A stretch of 64,000 nucleotides of DNA from Aquimonas sp044377145. GTDB taxonomy: Bacteria > Pseudomonadota > Gammaproteobacteria > Xanthomonadales > Xanthomonadaceae. The notes under the pieces were generated by a model. That model was not told the DNA's origin, made no database searches, and saw only the letters and a list, made by a program, of their open reading frames with translations. Position numbers and translations under genes: made by a program. Below, one piece after another: positions 44,313 to 53,267 of the stretch (position 1 is its first letter; each line of letters opens with the position of its first letter). The stretch covers positions 12,247-76,246 of the forward strand of contig NZ_JBILJQ010000017.1 of the NCBI RefSeq assembly GCF_044377145.1. The letters are read 5' to 3'.

Positions 44313-45818
44313 ATGGCACTGGCCGTGGTTCACAGCCGCGCGCAGTACGGCGTGAGCGCGCCGCCGGTGCAGGTCGAGGTCCATTTGTCGGGTGGTCTGC
44401 CGGGCATGTCGATCGTTGGCCTGCCCGAGACTGCCGTGAAGGAAAGCCGCGACCGCGTACGCGCTGCCTTGATCTGCGGTCAGTTCGAGTTGCCGCAGCG
44501 GCGCATCACGATCAACCTCGCACCCGCCGACCTGCCCAAGGACGGCGGCAGATTTGACCTGCCGATCGCGCTCGGCATTCTCGCCGCCTCCGGTCAGCTG
44601 CCGGCCAAGGCATTGGAGACGCACGAGTTCCTAGGCGAGCTGGCATTGACTGGCGCGCTGCGGGGAGTCGATGGTGCCTTGCCCGCGGTGCTGGCGGCGG
44701 GGCGCGCCGGCCGCTCGATGATTCTGCCGCACGACAATGGTCACGAAGCCGCGCTGGTCTCCGACGGCAGCGCCCTCACCGCGACCAGCCTGCTGGAGGT
44801 GTGCGCGTTTCTGCGCGGGCAGTCGACGCTGGAACGTGCGCTGCTGCCGACCGAGAATATCATCGTGTTCGAGGGCCCGGATCTGTCCGATGTGCGCGGT
44901 CAGCCCCTGGCCCGACGGGCTCTGGAGATCGCCGCCGCGGGCGGCCACAACCTGCTGATGTGCGGCCCGCCCGGCAGTGGCAAGTCGATGCTGGCGCAGC
45001 GCCTGCCGGGCATCCTGCCGCCGCTCGACGAAGCCGCAGCGCTGGAAGTCGCAGCAGTCGCCTCGGTCGGACAAACCCGTATCGACCCCACCCGCTGGCG
45101 CGTGCCGCCGTACCGTCAGCCGCACCACACCGCCAGCGGCGTCGCTCTGGTGGGTGGTGGCTCACATCCGCGACCTGGCGAAATCAGCCTCGCCCATCAC
45201 GGTGTGCTGTTTCTCGATGAGCTGCCTGAGTGGGATCGGCGCGTGCTGGAGGTGCTGCGCGAGCCGCTGGAGTCTGGTCACATCACCATATCGCGCGCCG
45301 CGCGCCAAGCCGAATTTCCGGCGCGCTTTCAGCTGGTTGCCGCGATGAACCCCTGCCCCTGCGGCTGGGCCGGCGATCCATCCGGCCGCTGTCATTGCAG
45401 CGCCGAGCAGGTCGGTCGTTACCGCAGCCGGATCTCGGGCCCGCTACTGGATCGCATCGACCTGCAGATTGAAGTCCCGCGGGTACAAGCGATCGAACTG
45501 CGCCCCGATGCAGCGCCCGGCGAATCCAGCGCATGCGTGCGCGCTCGCGTGCAGGCCGCGCGCGAGCGCCAGCTGCAACGCGCTGGGCGGCTCAACTCAG
45601 CGTTGGGTCAGACCGAGCTGAACGCCCATTGCCGGCTGGCGATGCCGGATCAATTGCTGCTGGAACGTGCGGTCGAACGGCTGCAGCTGTCGGCCCGCGC
45701 GAGCCAGCGCATCCTGCGCGTGGCACGGACCATCGCCGACCTTGCGGGTGGGCAGGCGATTGGCAGCGCGCATATCGCTGAAGCAATTGGCTACCGCCGC
45801 ATGGACCGGCGCGGCTGA
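44313..45818 (+). CDS. comM: ComM/YifB family Mg-chelatase-like AAA+ ATPase
   Basis: A 501-residue AAA+ protein. The N-terminal domain reads GLPGMSIVGLPETAVKESRD. The ATPase has Walker A GPPGSGKSML near residue 220, Walker B VLFLDELPEW and a zinc-ribbon-like NPCPCGWAGDPSGRCHC. The C terminus has the usual LSARASQRILRVARTIADL. ComM is a helicase that promotes branch migration during natural transformation, which suggests the organism may take up DNA. Length and motifs are intact. Confidence 0.94.
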   Translation: MALAVVHSRAQYGVSAPPVQVEVHLSGGLPGMSIVGLPETAVKESRDRVRAALICGQFELPQRRITINLAPADLPKDGGRFDLPIALGILAASGQLPAKALETHEFLGELALTGALRGVDGALPAVLAAGRAGRSMILPHDNGHEAALVSDGSALTATSLLEVCAFLRGQSTLERALLPTENIIVFEGPDLSDVRGQPLARRALEIAAAGGHNLLMCGPPGSGKSMLAQRLPGILPPLDEAAALEVAAVASVGQTRIDPTRWRVPPYRQPHHTASGVALVGGGSHPRPGEISLAHHGVLFLDELPEWDRRVLEVLREPLESGHITISRAARQAEFPARFQLVAAMNPCPCGWAGDPSGRCHCSAEQVGRYRSRISGPLLDRIDLQIEVPRVQAIELRPDAAPGESSACVRARVQAARERQLQRAGRLNSALGQTELNAHCRLAMPDQLLLERAVERLQLSARASQRILRVARTIADLAGGQAIGSAHIAEAIGYRRMDRRG

Positions 45819-45834
45819 GCTCGCGCCCAGTGGC

Positions 45835-46251
45835 TCAATCGCCGGCCAGGTCGATCCGCACCACCAGCGGATCGATGCCGAGACTGACCCTCGCCTCTTC
45901 CCAACTCGGACGGCGATCGCGCAGGCCGTTGGAAAAACCGAAGGGCTCGGCACCGAAGCCACGGTCCAGCTCGCCATCGCCGTTGATGTCATGCCAGGCA
46001 TGCACGACGTAGTCGCTCGGGCCAAGATCCTTGAACTCGGCGCGGGCTGTACCTTCAACTATATCCGCCTCAAGCCGGTAGCTGGATTGGCGTGGAAACC
46101 CTGCGCGGCTGCCGAACAGCTCCATCACGACTTTTCCCTCGCCGGTGTTCAGCCCGGTGATTTCAACGATCAGCTCGGCCGCACGCGCCGGAGCGGCAGC
46201 CAGGATCAAGGCGGCCAGCAGCCCCAATCCGTTCCAATGCATATGCTTCAT
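45835..46251 (-). CDS. Secreted DUF2141 protein
   Basis: A 138-residue exported protein. The ATG at 46251 is chosen since a GAAGGCGG site ends a few bases upstream and a signal peptide follows (GLGLLAALILAAAPARA). The mature part has the DUF2141 pattern: a TGLNTGEGKVVMELFGS strand, YVVHAWHDINGDGELDRGFG with a calcium-like Asp loop, and EPFGFSNGLRDRRPSWEEA. Function unknown. It is convergent with comM, 17 bases away. Confidence 0.85.
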   Translation of the reverse strand: MKHMHWNGLGLLAALILAAAPARAAELIVEITGLNTGEGKVVMELFGSRAGFPRQSSYRLEADIVEGTARAEFKDLGPSDYVVHAWHDINGDGELDRGFGAEPFGFSNGLRDRRPSWEEARVSLGIDPLVVRIDLAGD

Positions 46252-46404
46252 GTCCGCCTTCATTCCCCTGATTCTGCCCCCCGGCCAGTTCACGCACAGC
46301 CGCTCTGCGTGTCCCCGCAGATCCGTTGGCGCAACTTCAACGCTTCAAAAGTAGCGGGCTTGCTGCAGCCCTGCAATAAAGCACCGTTCGGCGGAGTGTG
46401 GTCG

Positions 46405-46425
46405 ATGCCAAATTTGCTGTTGACT
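46405..46425 (+). promoter_or_regulatory. Promoter-like element before the K+/H+ antiporter, second copy of the ilv-type motif
   Basis: ATGCCAAAT followed by TTGCTGTTGACT repeats the ilv upstream element with two internal changes in twenty. TTGACT (46420-46425) fits a -35 hexamer; no clear -10 is seen at 17 bases. It lies 51 bases before the antiporter start. Confidence 0.45.
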
Positions 46426-46475
46426 TCGGCTTGGTCCGACCGCGAGTCTGAACGTCGCGACCTCGGGATGGAGCT

Positions 46476-48269
46476 ATGGAAAGCCTGCTGGCCAATGATC
46501 TCTGGATGCTGGCCCTGGGCTTCCTTTTGCTGGCGGGCATCCTGTCCAGCCTGATCGCAACGCGCTTCGGTGCGCCATTGCTGCTGATCTTCCTGATCAT
46601 CGGCATGCTGGCCGGCGAAGAGGGGCCCGGCGGCATAGCCTTCAACAACTACAAGTTCACCTACGCGCTGGGCTCGGTTGCGCTGGCGATCATCCTGTTC
46701 GACGGCGGACTGCGCACTCGGCTTTCGCAAGTGCGCGGCGCGCTGGCGCCCGCGGCCACCCTGGCCACCGCGGGTGTCCTGATAACGGCAGCCCTCACTG
46801 GCCTGGCGGCTCGCTACATCCTCGGGCTCGAATGGATTCCAGCGCTGCTGATCGGCGCCATCGTGGCCAGTACCGACGCCGCTGCGGTGTTTTTCCTGCT
46901 GCGTTCGAACGGGCTGCATCTGCAGCGTCGGGTCGGCGCCACCCTGGAGATCGAGTCCGGCAGCAATGACCCGATGGCGATCTTTCTGACGCTGCTGCTG
47001 GTTGGGTTGGCCATGGTGCCAAGCGCGATCGACCCTCGCAGTCTGATGATCGACCTGCTTCAACAGGTTGGATTCGGTGCTTTGGCTGGCGTGCTTGGTG
47101 GCCTTCTGCTTGCGCGCGCGCTGAACCGGCTCGATCTGCCAGCCGGCTTGCACCCGCTGCTGGCGGTAAGTGCGGCGATCGCCCTGGTGCCTTTGACCAA
47201 CCTGACTGGAGGCAGCGGGTTCTTGGCTGTCTACATCGCCGGCCTGGTGGTAGGCAATCGACCGGTGCGTGCCTTCGCAAATGTGCTCAGCGTGCAGGAC
47301 GCCGCGACCTGGCTGGCGCAGATGCTGATGTTCCTCGTGCTCGGCCTGCTGGTTACGCCCTCGCGACTGCTGGATGCGGCCCTGCCCGCACTTGGCATTG
47401 CCGCGTTCCTGATGTTCGTCGCTCGACCCGTCGCAGTGGGCTTGAGCCTGCTGCTATTCGGCTTCCCCCGGCGCGAGGTGGTGTTCGTGTCCTGGGTCGG
47501 CTTGCGCGGCGCGGTCGGCATCTTCCTGGCCTCGGTGCCGATGCTGGTCGGCCTACCGGACGCCCAGCTGTACTTCAACGTCGGTTTCGTGGTGGTGCTG
47601 TCGTCATTGCTGATCCAGGGCTGGACTCTGAGCTGGGCCGCCTTCCAGCTGAAGGTCGCGGTGCCGCGCCGCGACGCGCCTTCGCGGCGAGTCGAACTCG
47701 ACCTGCCGGGCCAGTTGGAGCACGAAATGGTTGGCTATCGGGTTGCCCCCGACTGCGCCATGATCAAGGGCCGCGGCGGGCTTCCCGGCTGGGCTCGCCC
47801 GGTGCTGGTGGTGCGCGAGGGCGTGGTGATCACGCCGGACGATGCGGGCCGACTGCAGGCTGAAGACTACGCCTACTACCTGGCGCCGCCCGGCCGGGTC
47901 ATTCGTCTGGACTGGCTGTTTGCCGAAGCCAGCGAAGCCCGCGAGGCGGAACGCGAGCTGTTCGGCGAGTTCACGCTGCCGGGCGATGTGCCGCTGGGGC
48001 CGCTGGCCGACTTCTATGGCTTGAAGCTCAGCCTGCGACTGCAGACGCGCAGCGCCGCCGAGCTGTTCGCCGAACGCTACGACGATCAGCCGCAGATCGG
48101 CGATGTACTGGAGATCGGCGAGGCACGGCTGGTGGTGCGCGATCTGCTGGATGACCGGGTCAGCCGAGTCGGCCTGAAATTCCGCAGCACGCGAATCAAG
48201 CTGGGCACCCGCGTCGGTCGTATGCGCGGCCTGCTGCACCGGCTGCGCCCACGCAGCGGGGCGCCCTAG
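46476..48269 (+). CDS. nhaP2: K+/H+ antiporter of the NhaP2/CvrA type
   Basis: A 597-residue protein. Residues ~1-395 carry about twelve membrane helices of the CPA1 type, including the acidic sites ILFDGGLRTRLSQ and GAIVASTDAAAVFF and the ESGSNDPMAIFLT segment that carries the transport Asp. Residues ~415-590 form a cytoplasmic region with TrkA-C-like and CorC_HlyC-like domains (VLVVREGVVITPDDAGRLQA; LEIGEARLVVRDLLDD). NhaP2 exports K+ for protons and protects against low-osmolarity stress. No frameshift. Confidence 0.92.
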   Translation: MESLLANDLWMLALGFLLLAGILSSLIATRFGAPLLLIFLIIGMLAGEEGPGGIAFNNYKFTYALGSVALAIILFDGGLRTRLSQVRGALAPAATLATAGVLITAALTGLAARYILGLEWIPALLIGAIVASTDAAAVFFLLRSNGLHLQRRVGATLEIESGSNDPMAIFLTLLLVGLAMVPSAIDPRSLMIDLLQQVGFGALAGVLGGLLLARALNRLDLPAGLHPLLAVSAAIALVPLTNLTGGSGFLAVYIAGLVVGNRPVRAFANVLSVQDAATWLAQMLMFLVLGLLVTPSRLLDAALPALGIAAFLMFVARPVAVGLSLLLFGFPRREVVFVSWVGLRGAVGIFLASVPMLVGLPDAQLYFNVGFVVVLSSLLIQGWTLSWAAFQLKVAVPRRDAPSRRVELDLPGQLEHEMVGYRVAPDCAMIKGRGGLPGWARPVLVVREGVVITPDDAGRLQAEDYAYYLAPPGRVIRLDWLFAEASEAREAERELFGEFTLPGDVPLGPLADFYGLKLSLRLQTRSAAELFAERYDDQPQIGDVLEIGEARLVVRDLLDDRVSRVGLKFRSTRIKLGTRVGRMRGLLHRLRPRSGAP

Positions 48270-48359
48270 AAAACGCCGATCGCACGGTGGCAGATCCGGC
48301 CAGATAGCGGCTCGGGAGCAGAATCACATGCCCATCTCGACGCTACCGCCCGGACACAA

Positions 48360-48398
48360 AAAAACCGGCAGCCACGTGGGACTGCCGGTTTCAAAAAA
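48360..48398 (-). terminator. Terminator hairpin after the phasin gene (minus-strand reading)
   Basis: AAACCGGCAG (48362-48371) pairs with CTGCCGGTTT (48382-48391) and has a run of A/T on both sides, so it can act on both strands. Read on the minus strand, the stem is followed by a T-rich tail about 110 bases after the phasin stop. It can also end the antiporter transcript coming from the left. Confidence 0.8.
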
Positions 48399-48502
48399 CG
48401 TCGCAGACAGGGAGGGAGGTTGTCCGCGACGTGCGTCTGCTGGCAGCGAGGCCGCCTGCAAGACTCAAGTGACGCGCGATGCGCGCCACTTGATTCAGAA
48501 AA

Positions 48503-48895
48503 TCAGGCAGCCTTCGCCTTGGTCGCCACTTTGACAGCCGGGCGGGCAACCACTTCACTGGCGACGTCGTAATTGGCCTTGGCCAGACCAGCCAGGGCTT
48601 CCGAGGTCTTGAGGTTCTGCGCTACCAGTTCCTGGCCGACAGCGATCAGGTGCTCGGAAGCATCCTTCACGAAGCTGATGCTCTTCGGCAGGAATGCCTT
48701 GGCGGCTTCGAGGTCACGCACTTCACCGGCTTCGGTGGCAAATGCGGTTGCGGCGCTCACGCGACCCTCAAGCGCCTTGACCTGCAGGGCGGCGAGGGTC
48801 TCGAAGTGCTCGACGGCGATCGCGTTCGCGCGCAGCGCGGACTCGGTCAGCTGCTTGGTGAATTGGCTGAACTGGGCATTGATCTGATCGAACAT
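48503..48895 (-). CDS. Phasin family protein
   Basis: A 130-residue helical protein of the phasin_2 family. The pattern is FDQINAQFSQFTKQLTESAL, then a long Ala-rich amphipathic helix (FETLAALQVKALEGRVSAAT; FATEAGEVRDLEAAKAFLP), and a Lys/Ala-rich tail ending ATKAKAA. Phasins coat polyhydroxyalkanoate granules. A perfect palindrome lies 53-69 bases upstream of its start and may be the binding site of a PHA-linked repressor. No pha synthase gene is in the window. Confidence 0.9.
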   Translation of the reverse strand: MFDQINAQFSQFTKQLTESALRANAIAVEHFETLAALQVKALEGRVSAATAFATEAGEVRDLEAAKAFLPKSISFVKDASEHLIAVGQELVAQNLKTSEALAGLAKANYDVASEVVARPAVKVATKAKAA

Positions 48896-48947
48896 GGCGC
48901 ACTCCTGGGCTGAGCGGTTGGGGTGCCGAGAATCCTATCCCGACCTC

Positions 48948-48964
48948 ATGTTGCGATGCAACAT
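48948..48964. promoter_or_regulatory. Perfect palindrome in the phasin promoter
   Basis: ATGTTGC-GAT-GCAACAT is a perfect seven-base inverted repeat with a three-base centre, 53 bases upstream of the phasin start. TGC/GCA palindromes of this kind are bound by PhaR-type repressors in other proteobacteria. Position fits an operator near the -35 region. Identity of the regulator is inference. Confidence 0.6.
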
Positions 48965-49059
48965 TCTACCGACGACCCAGATTCTGCGGTTTATCTGCAG
49001 TTCATTGAAATGATTGACAGAGGGTGCGCGCGATGATCTCCGTACCCCGGCGTACAGGC

Positions 49060-49416
49060 CTACTCTCCGCGGTAGCGGCAGCCGGAGGTGCAGGTTTCGT
49101 GCACCACCACCTGCGACAGTTCGGGCAGACGCGGCTTCAGCTGCTGCCAGATCCACTGCGCCAAGCGCTCGCTGGTGGGGTTCTCGAGCCCGGGGACGTC
49201 GTTCAGGTAGTGGTGGTCGAGCTGGTCGTAGATCGGCAGGAAGGCTGCCTTGATGTCGGCAAAGTCCATCAACCAGCCCGTCTCCGGGTCGGGCGTGCCT
49301 TCGACGTGAATCTCGATGCGGAAACTATGCCCGTGCAGGCGCGCGCACTTGTGACCCGCCGGCACCTTGGGCAGACGATGCGCTGCTTCCAGCGTGAACA
49401 CCTTGAAGATTTCCAT
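49060..49416 (-). CDS. queD: 6-carboxy-tetrahydropterin synthase
   Basis: A 118-residue member of the QueD/PTPS family. The zinc ligands are in AAHRLP and RLHGHSFRIEI; the catalytic Cys24 lies in AGHKCARLHGHS; the C-terminal VVHETCTSGCRY holds the substrate-binding Glu. QueD makes 6-carboxy-tetrahydropterin, a step to queuosine. The start at 49416 follows a GGAGGCGGC site and avoids a longer frame lacking homology. It is 69 bases downstream of rpoH and may be co-transcribed. Confidence 0.9.
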   Translation of the reverse strand: MEIFKVFTLEAAHRLPKVPAGHKCARLHGHSFRIEIHVEGTPDPETGWLMDFADIKAAFLPIYDQLDHHYLNDVPGLENPTSERLAQWIWQQLKPRLPELSQVVVHETCTSGCRYRGE

Positions 49417-49485
49417 TGCCGCCTCCGCAAACGAAGCGGGCCCCGCCGCTTGGCGAGGCCCGCTGAACACGCCAAAGATCCCAGC

Positions 49486-50343
<858 letters not shown>

Positions 50344-50365
50344 TTTCATCTCCATGGTCGGAACT

Positions 50366-50392
50366 TTAGCAGTCTACCCTTGAGAGTGCTAA
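50366..50392. promoter_or_regulatory. CIRCE operator upstream of rpoH
   Basis: TTAGCAGTC-N9-GAGTGCTAA matches the CIRCE consensus TTAGCACTC-N9-GAGTGCTAA with one mismatch and the correct nine-base spacer. CIRCE is the binding site of HrcA, which represses chaperone operons. It lies 23 bases before the rpoH start on the minus strand and covers the predicted -10 and start region. Confidence 0.85.
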
Positions 50393-50409
50393 ACCGCAGG
50401 TGAAGTTCC
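50380..50409 (-). promoter_or_regulatory. RpoE-like promoter of rpoH
   Basis: On the minus strand GGAACTT (50409-50403) is followed after 17 bases by TCTCAA (50385-50380). This resembles the sigma-E consensus (GGAACTT, then 16-17 bases, then TCTGA-like). In several proteobacteria rpoH is transcribed by RpoE under envelope stress. The -10 overlaps the CIRCE element, so HrcA binding would block it. Confidence 0.6.
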
Positions 50410-50499
50410 GCGTTCCCCATCCTTTGGGGTCGAACACGCCATGCAACTCCGGGACCGCGACCAGGCGTCAGTGCCAGTTGGAGACGCTGCAGATGGATT

Positions 50500-51216
50500 T
50501 CAAGGGCGCCCTGCCGAGTCTGCAAACCGCGGCAGCGACCAGTCGATCGGCGCGCCGCCACCGCCCTGCAAATAGCGATTGGCGGCCGAGAAATGGCCGC
50601 AACCGACGAAGCCTCGATAGGCCGACAGCGGCGAGGGGTGCGGTGCTTTCAGGATCGCGTGGCGATTGCGATCGATGACCCGGCCCTTGGCCTGCGCGTA
50701 GCTGCCCCAGAGCATGAACACCAGGCCTTCGCGCTCGCTGCTCAAGCTCTGGATGACCGCGTCGGTAAAGGCCTCCCAGCCTTTGCCCTGATGAGCGCCT
50801 GCACGTCCGGCTTCCACCGTCAGCACCGCATTCAGCAGCAACACGCCACGTTCTGCCCACGCCTGCAGACAGCCATGGCCCGGCGGTTCATGGCCAAGAT
50901 CACGCTTGATCTCTGCGAAAACATTGGCCAGCGAGGGCGGCACCGGCACTCCGGGCGGCACCGAAAAGCTGAGCCCGTGCGCCTGCCCCGGCCCGTGGTA
51001 CGGGTCCTGTCCAAGGATCACGACTTTCACGTCCTCGAAGGGCGTGCAGTCCAGAGCGGCGAAGATCTGACTGGCCGGTGGATATGTGCGCACGCCCTTC
51101 TCGCGCTGCTGCAGCAGAAACGCGCGCAGCACCTGCATCTGCGGACTGCTCAACGCCTCTGCCAACCGGGCCTTCCACGAGGGATGCAGACGCACCCGCT
51201 CAAGCTCCGGGCTCAC
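50500..51216 (-). CDS. ung: Uracil-DNA glycosylase
   Basis: A 238-residue family 1 UDG that removes uracil from DNA. The catalytic water-activating Asp71 lies in ILGQDPYHGPGQAHGLSFSV, and the minor-groove loop His lies in KAPHPSPLSAYRGF. Other signatures: WAERGVLLLNAVLTVE. Length is normal. It overlaps the upstream double-receiver gene by four bases (51213-51216), so the two are co-translated. Confidence 0.94.
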   Translation of the reverse strand: MSPELERVRLHPSWKARLAEALSSPQMQVLRAFLLQQREKGVRTYPPASQIFAALDCTPFEDVKVVILGQDPYHGPGQAHGLSFSVPPGVPVPPSLANVFAEIKRDLGHEPPGHGCLQAWAERGVLLLNAVLTVEAGRAGAHQGKGWEAFTDAVIQSLSSEREGLVFMLWGSYAQAKGRVIDRNRHAILKAPHPSPLSAYRGFVGCGHFSAANRYLQGGGGAPIDWSLPRFADSAGRP

Positions 51217-52061
51217 GTCACGCCCACCTTCTGCCGCATGATCCTGCCAACCCGCAGCTGAAACAGCAGCTTGGTAACCAGCAGGCGCTCTTCAATGGGC
51301 TTTTCGACCAGATCATTCGCGCCCGCCTTCAGCAGGGACGACTGATTGGCGGGATTGTCGTCGCCGGTCATCACCAGAATCGGCAGCTGCGCCTTGCCGT
51401 ATGCAAAGCGGCCACGGACATGCTCAAGCAGATCGTGACCGGTCATGCCGCCTTTCAAGTAAACGTCGGTCAGCAGGATATCCGGCCCCGGGACCCGGCC
51501 TTCGGCCGCGTACTGCTCCAACAGGGCGAGGCCGTCCTCGACGCTGACCACGTGGGTCACCTTCAAGCCGTGCTTCTCCAGCATGCGCCGGGTGGCGACC
51601 GCGACCACCTTGCTGTCTTCAACGTACAGAACTTCCCCGCCGATCTCATCCTCCGGGCGCACATAGCCGCGGATGAAGGCGCCAAGGGCAGCGAAGCCCA
51701 GGGATTTGTCGAAGTAGTCGGTGACGTCATCACTGAAGCTGCGCCCGACCAGCCGCTCGTTGACATCGCCAGAGACGACGATGATCGGGATAAAGGCCTG
51801 CGGCGCATGCTCACGCACATAGCGCGCCAGTTGCTGGCCGTCCATGTCGGACAGACGCAGCGCAGTCGTGACCAGATCGATCACCCCGCCCTGCAGTGCC
51901 GCCTGCGCTTCGGCGCCGGTCTCGCAGGAAATCACAGTCACACCCGGCAGCTCCTTGGTCAGCACCTGCTCGATCAGCCGGCGCACCACGCGAGAACCAT
52001 CCACCACCATCACTCGCGGCGTTTCGGAACTGATATGACGGGTGATGCTGGCGCCGCTCAT
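51213..52061 (-). CDS. Double-receiver response regulator without output domain
   Basis: A 282-residue protein with two receiver domains and no DNA-binding or enzymatic part. In the first (residues ~16-132) the phospho-acceptor position is Ala67 (DLVTTALRLSDMDG) instead of Asp, while the switch Lys119 remains. In the second (~144-265) the acceptor Asp199 (ILLTDVYLKG) and Lys in LVEKPIEE are intact. So the first looks like a pseudo-receiver. It overlaps ung by four bases and lies downstream of ftsX, from which it is separated by a snapback element. Partner kinase unknown. Confidence 0.87.
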   Translation of the reverse strand: MSGASITRHISSETPRVMVVDGSRVVRRLIEQVLTKELPGVTVISCETGAEAQAALQGGVIDLVTTALRLSDMDGQQLARYVREHAPQAFIPIIVVSGDVNERLVGRSFSDDVTDYFDKSLGFAALGAFIRGYVRPEDEIGGEVLYVEDSKVVAVATRRMLEKHGLKVTHVVSVEDGLALLEQYAAEGRVPGPDILLTDVYLKGGMTGHDLLEHVRGRFAYGKAQLPILVMTGDDNPANQSSLLKAGANDLVEKPIEERLLVTKLLFQLRVGRIMRQKVGVT

Positions 52062-52087
52062 GCGCGACTCCCGACGATCCGCCCCGG

Positions 52088-52252
52088 CAGCCTGCCGGGC
52101 TTTGGGGGGCGAGGCGAATACTCGACTGCGCGAGGACAGTTTTTCGACGATTCGCAGGCCAATAGCGGGCTCTCTTGGACAACGATCGACAAAAAAATGG
52201 CCCGCGCAGGCGAGGTTGCAGCCCGGCCAAGCAAAGTCCGACAGGCTGCTAG
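52088..52252. mobile_element. 161-bp snapback MITE-like element, copy 2
   Basis: The element core at 52088-52248 has the same length and the same 17-bp ends as the copy at 11297, CAGCCTGCCGGGCTTTG and the complement of CAGCCTGTCGGACTTTG. CTAG is present only on the right (52249-52252); the left flank is CCGG. It lies 26 bases upstream of the double-receiver start and 13 bases past the ftsX stop, so it can act on either transcript. Identity between the copies is high but not perfect, showing independent ageing. Confidence 0.85.
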
Positions 52253-52265
52253 GTACTCGATTCCA

Positions 52266-53267
52266 TCAATCATCTACCGCACTCCCCGGTTGCCCCTGCC
52301 GCACGTGGTGGCCAACGGCCAGAAAAGCGCCGAGCCAGCCCAGTGCCGCCGAGCCCAGCACCACCCCCAGGGCGTCGAGCATACTGAATCCGGACAGGCG
52401 GAAACCGCTGTCGTAGCTCGCGTCGACCGCATCGACCGGCGTTTTCAGGCCGCCCAGCAGGGCGAGCAACACCGCCAGGGCAAGCGCGCCCGCCAGCAGG
52501 CCATACCAGGCACCGAGATACAGAAACGGCCGTCGCACGAATCCGGTCGTGCCGCCCAACAATTGAATGACCGCGATTTCTTCGGCGCGGCCCTGGATAT
52601 CCAGGCGTACCGTATTGCCAACCACCAGCACGGCGCCGACCACCAGCAGCGCACTCAGAACCAGGGTGAAACGCTGCCCCAACGCCAGCCAGCCGTCCAG
52701 GCGCACGCGCCACAGAGCGTCGTGCTGCACCAGTTCGACCTGCGGGAGTGCCTCCAGCGCAGCAACCAGTGCCTCGGTCGACGCCGTGGCTACTGGAACC
52801 ACTTCCAGCACCGCCGGGATCGGGTTGTCCTCCAGCAGATCCAGCGCCTCGCCGAAACCGGCATAGCGGCGGAATTCCTGCAGTCCCTGCTCAGGTGTCC
52901 GCAGGCCGACCGAGTCAACCCACGGCAAATCGCGCGCGGCGGCCAGCGCGGTATCGATTGCGCTGGAATCGAGCTCGATTTTCAGGAATACGCCGATCTC
53001 GCGCGCCTGTTCAACCACGCCCGAGAGGCGCTGCAGGTTGCCCAGGAGCAGGCCCAGCGCCAGCGGCAATACCAGCGCTACAGCCATCACGCCGACCGTA
53101 AGCCCGGTCGCAAACGGCCGCTTGGCAAGACGACCCAGGCTGGACACCAGGCTGTATAGATGGAGGTCACGCCAATTGCGCAGACGTGCACGCACTCCGC
53201 CACGCCCCGGCGCAGGACGCGCCACCGCGGCTGCGACAGGATGGCGTCGGCGGTTGCCGCGGCTCAC
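52266..53267 (-). CDS. ftsX: Cell division protein FtsX
   Basis: A 333-residue permease-like protein. An N-terminal cytoplasmic stretch is followed by the first helix (FATGLTVGVMAVALVLPLAL), a periplasmic domain (~75-190), and three more helices, including FTLVLSALLVVGAVLVVGNT and LGAWYGLLAGALALAVLLAL. FtsEX sits at the divisome and activates septal peptidoglycan hydrolases. It overlaps ftsE by four bases. Confidence 0.93.
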   Translation of the reverse strand: MSRGNRRRHPVAAAVARPAPGRGGVRARLRNWRDLHLYSLVSSLGRLAKRPFATGLTVGVMAVALVLPLALGLLLGNLQRLSGVVEQAREIGVFLKIELDSSAIDTALAAARDLPWVDSVGLRTPEQGLQEFRRYAGFGEALDLLEDNPIPAVLEVVPVATASTEALVAALEALPQVELVQHDALWRVRLDGWLALGQRFTLVLSALLVVGAVLVVGNTVRLDIQGRAEEIAVIQLLGGTTGFVRRPFLYLGAWYGLLAGALALAVLLALLGGLKTPVDAVDASYDSGFRLSGFSMLDALGVVLGSAALGWLGAFLAVGHHVRQGQPGSAVDD

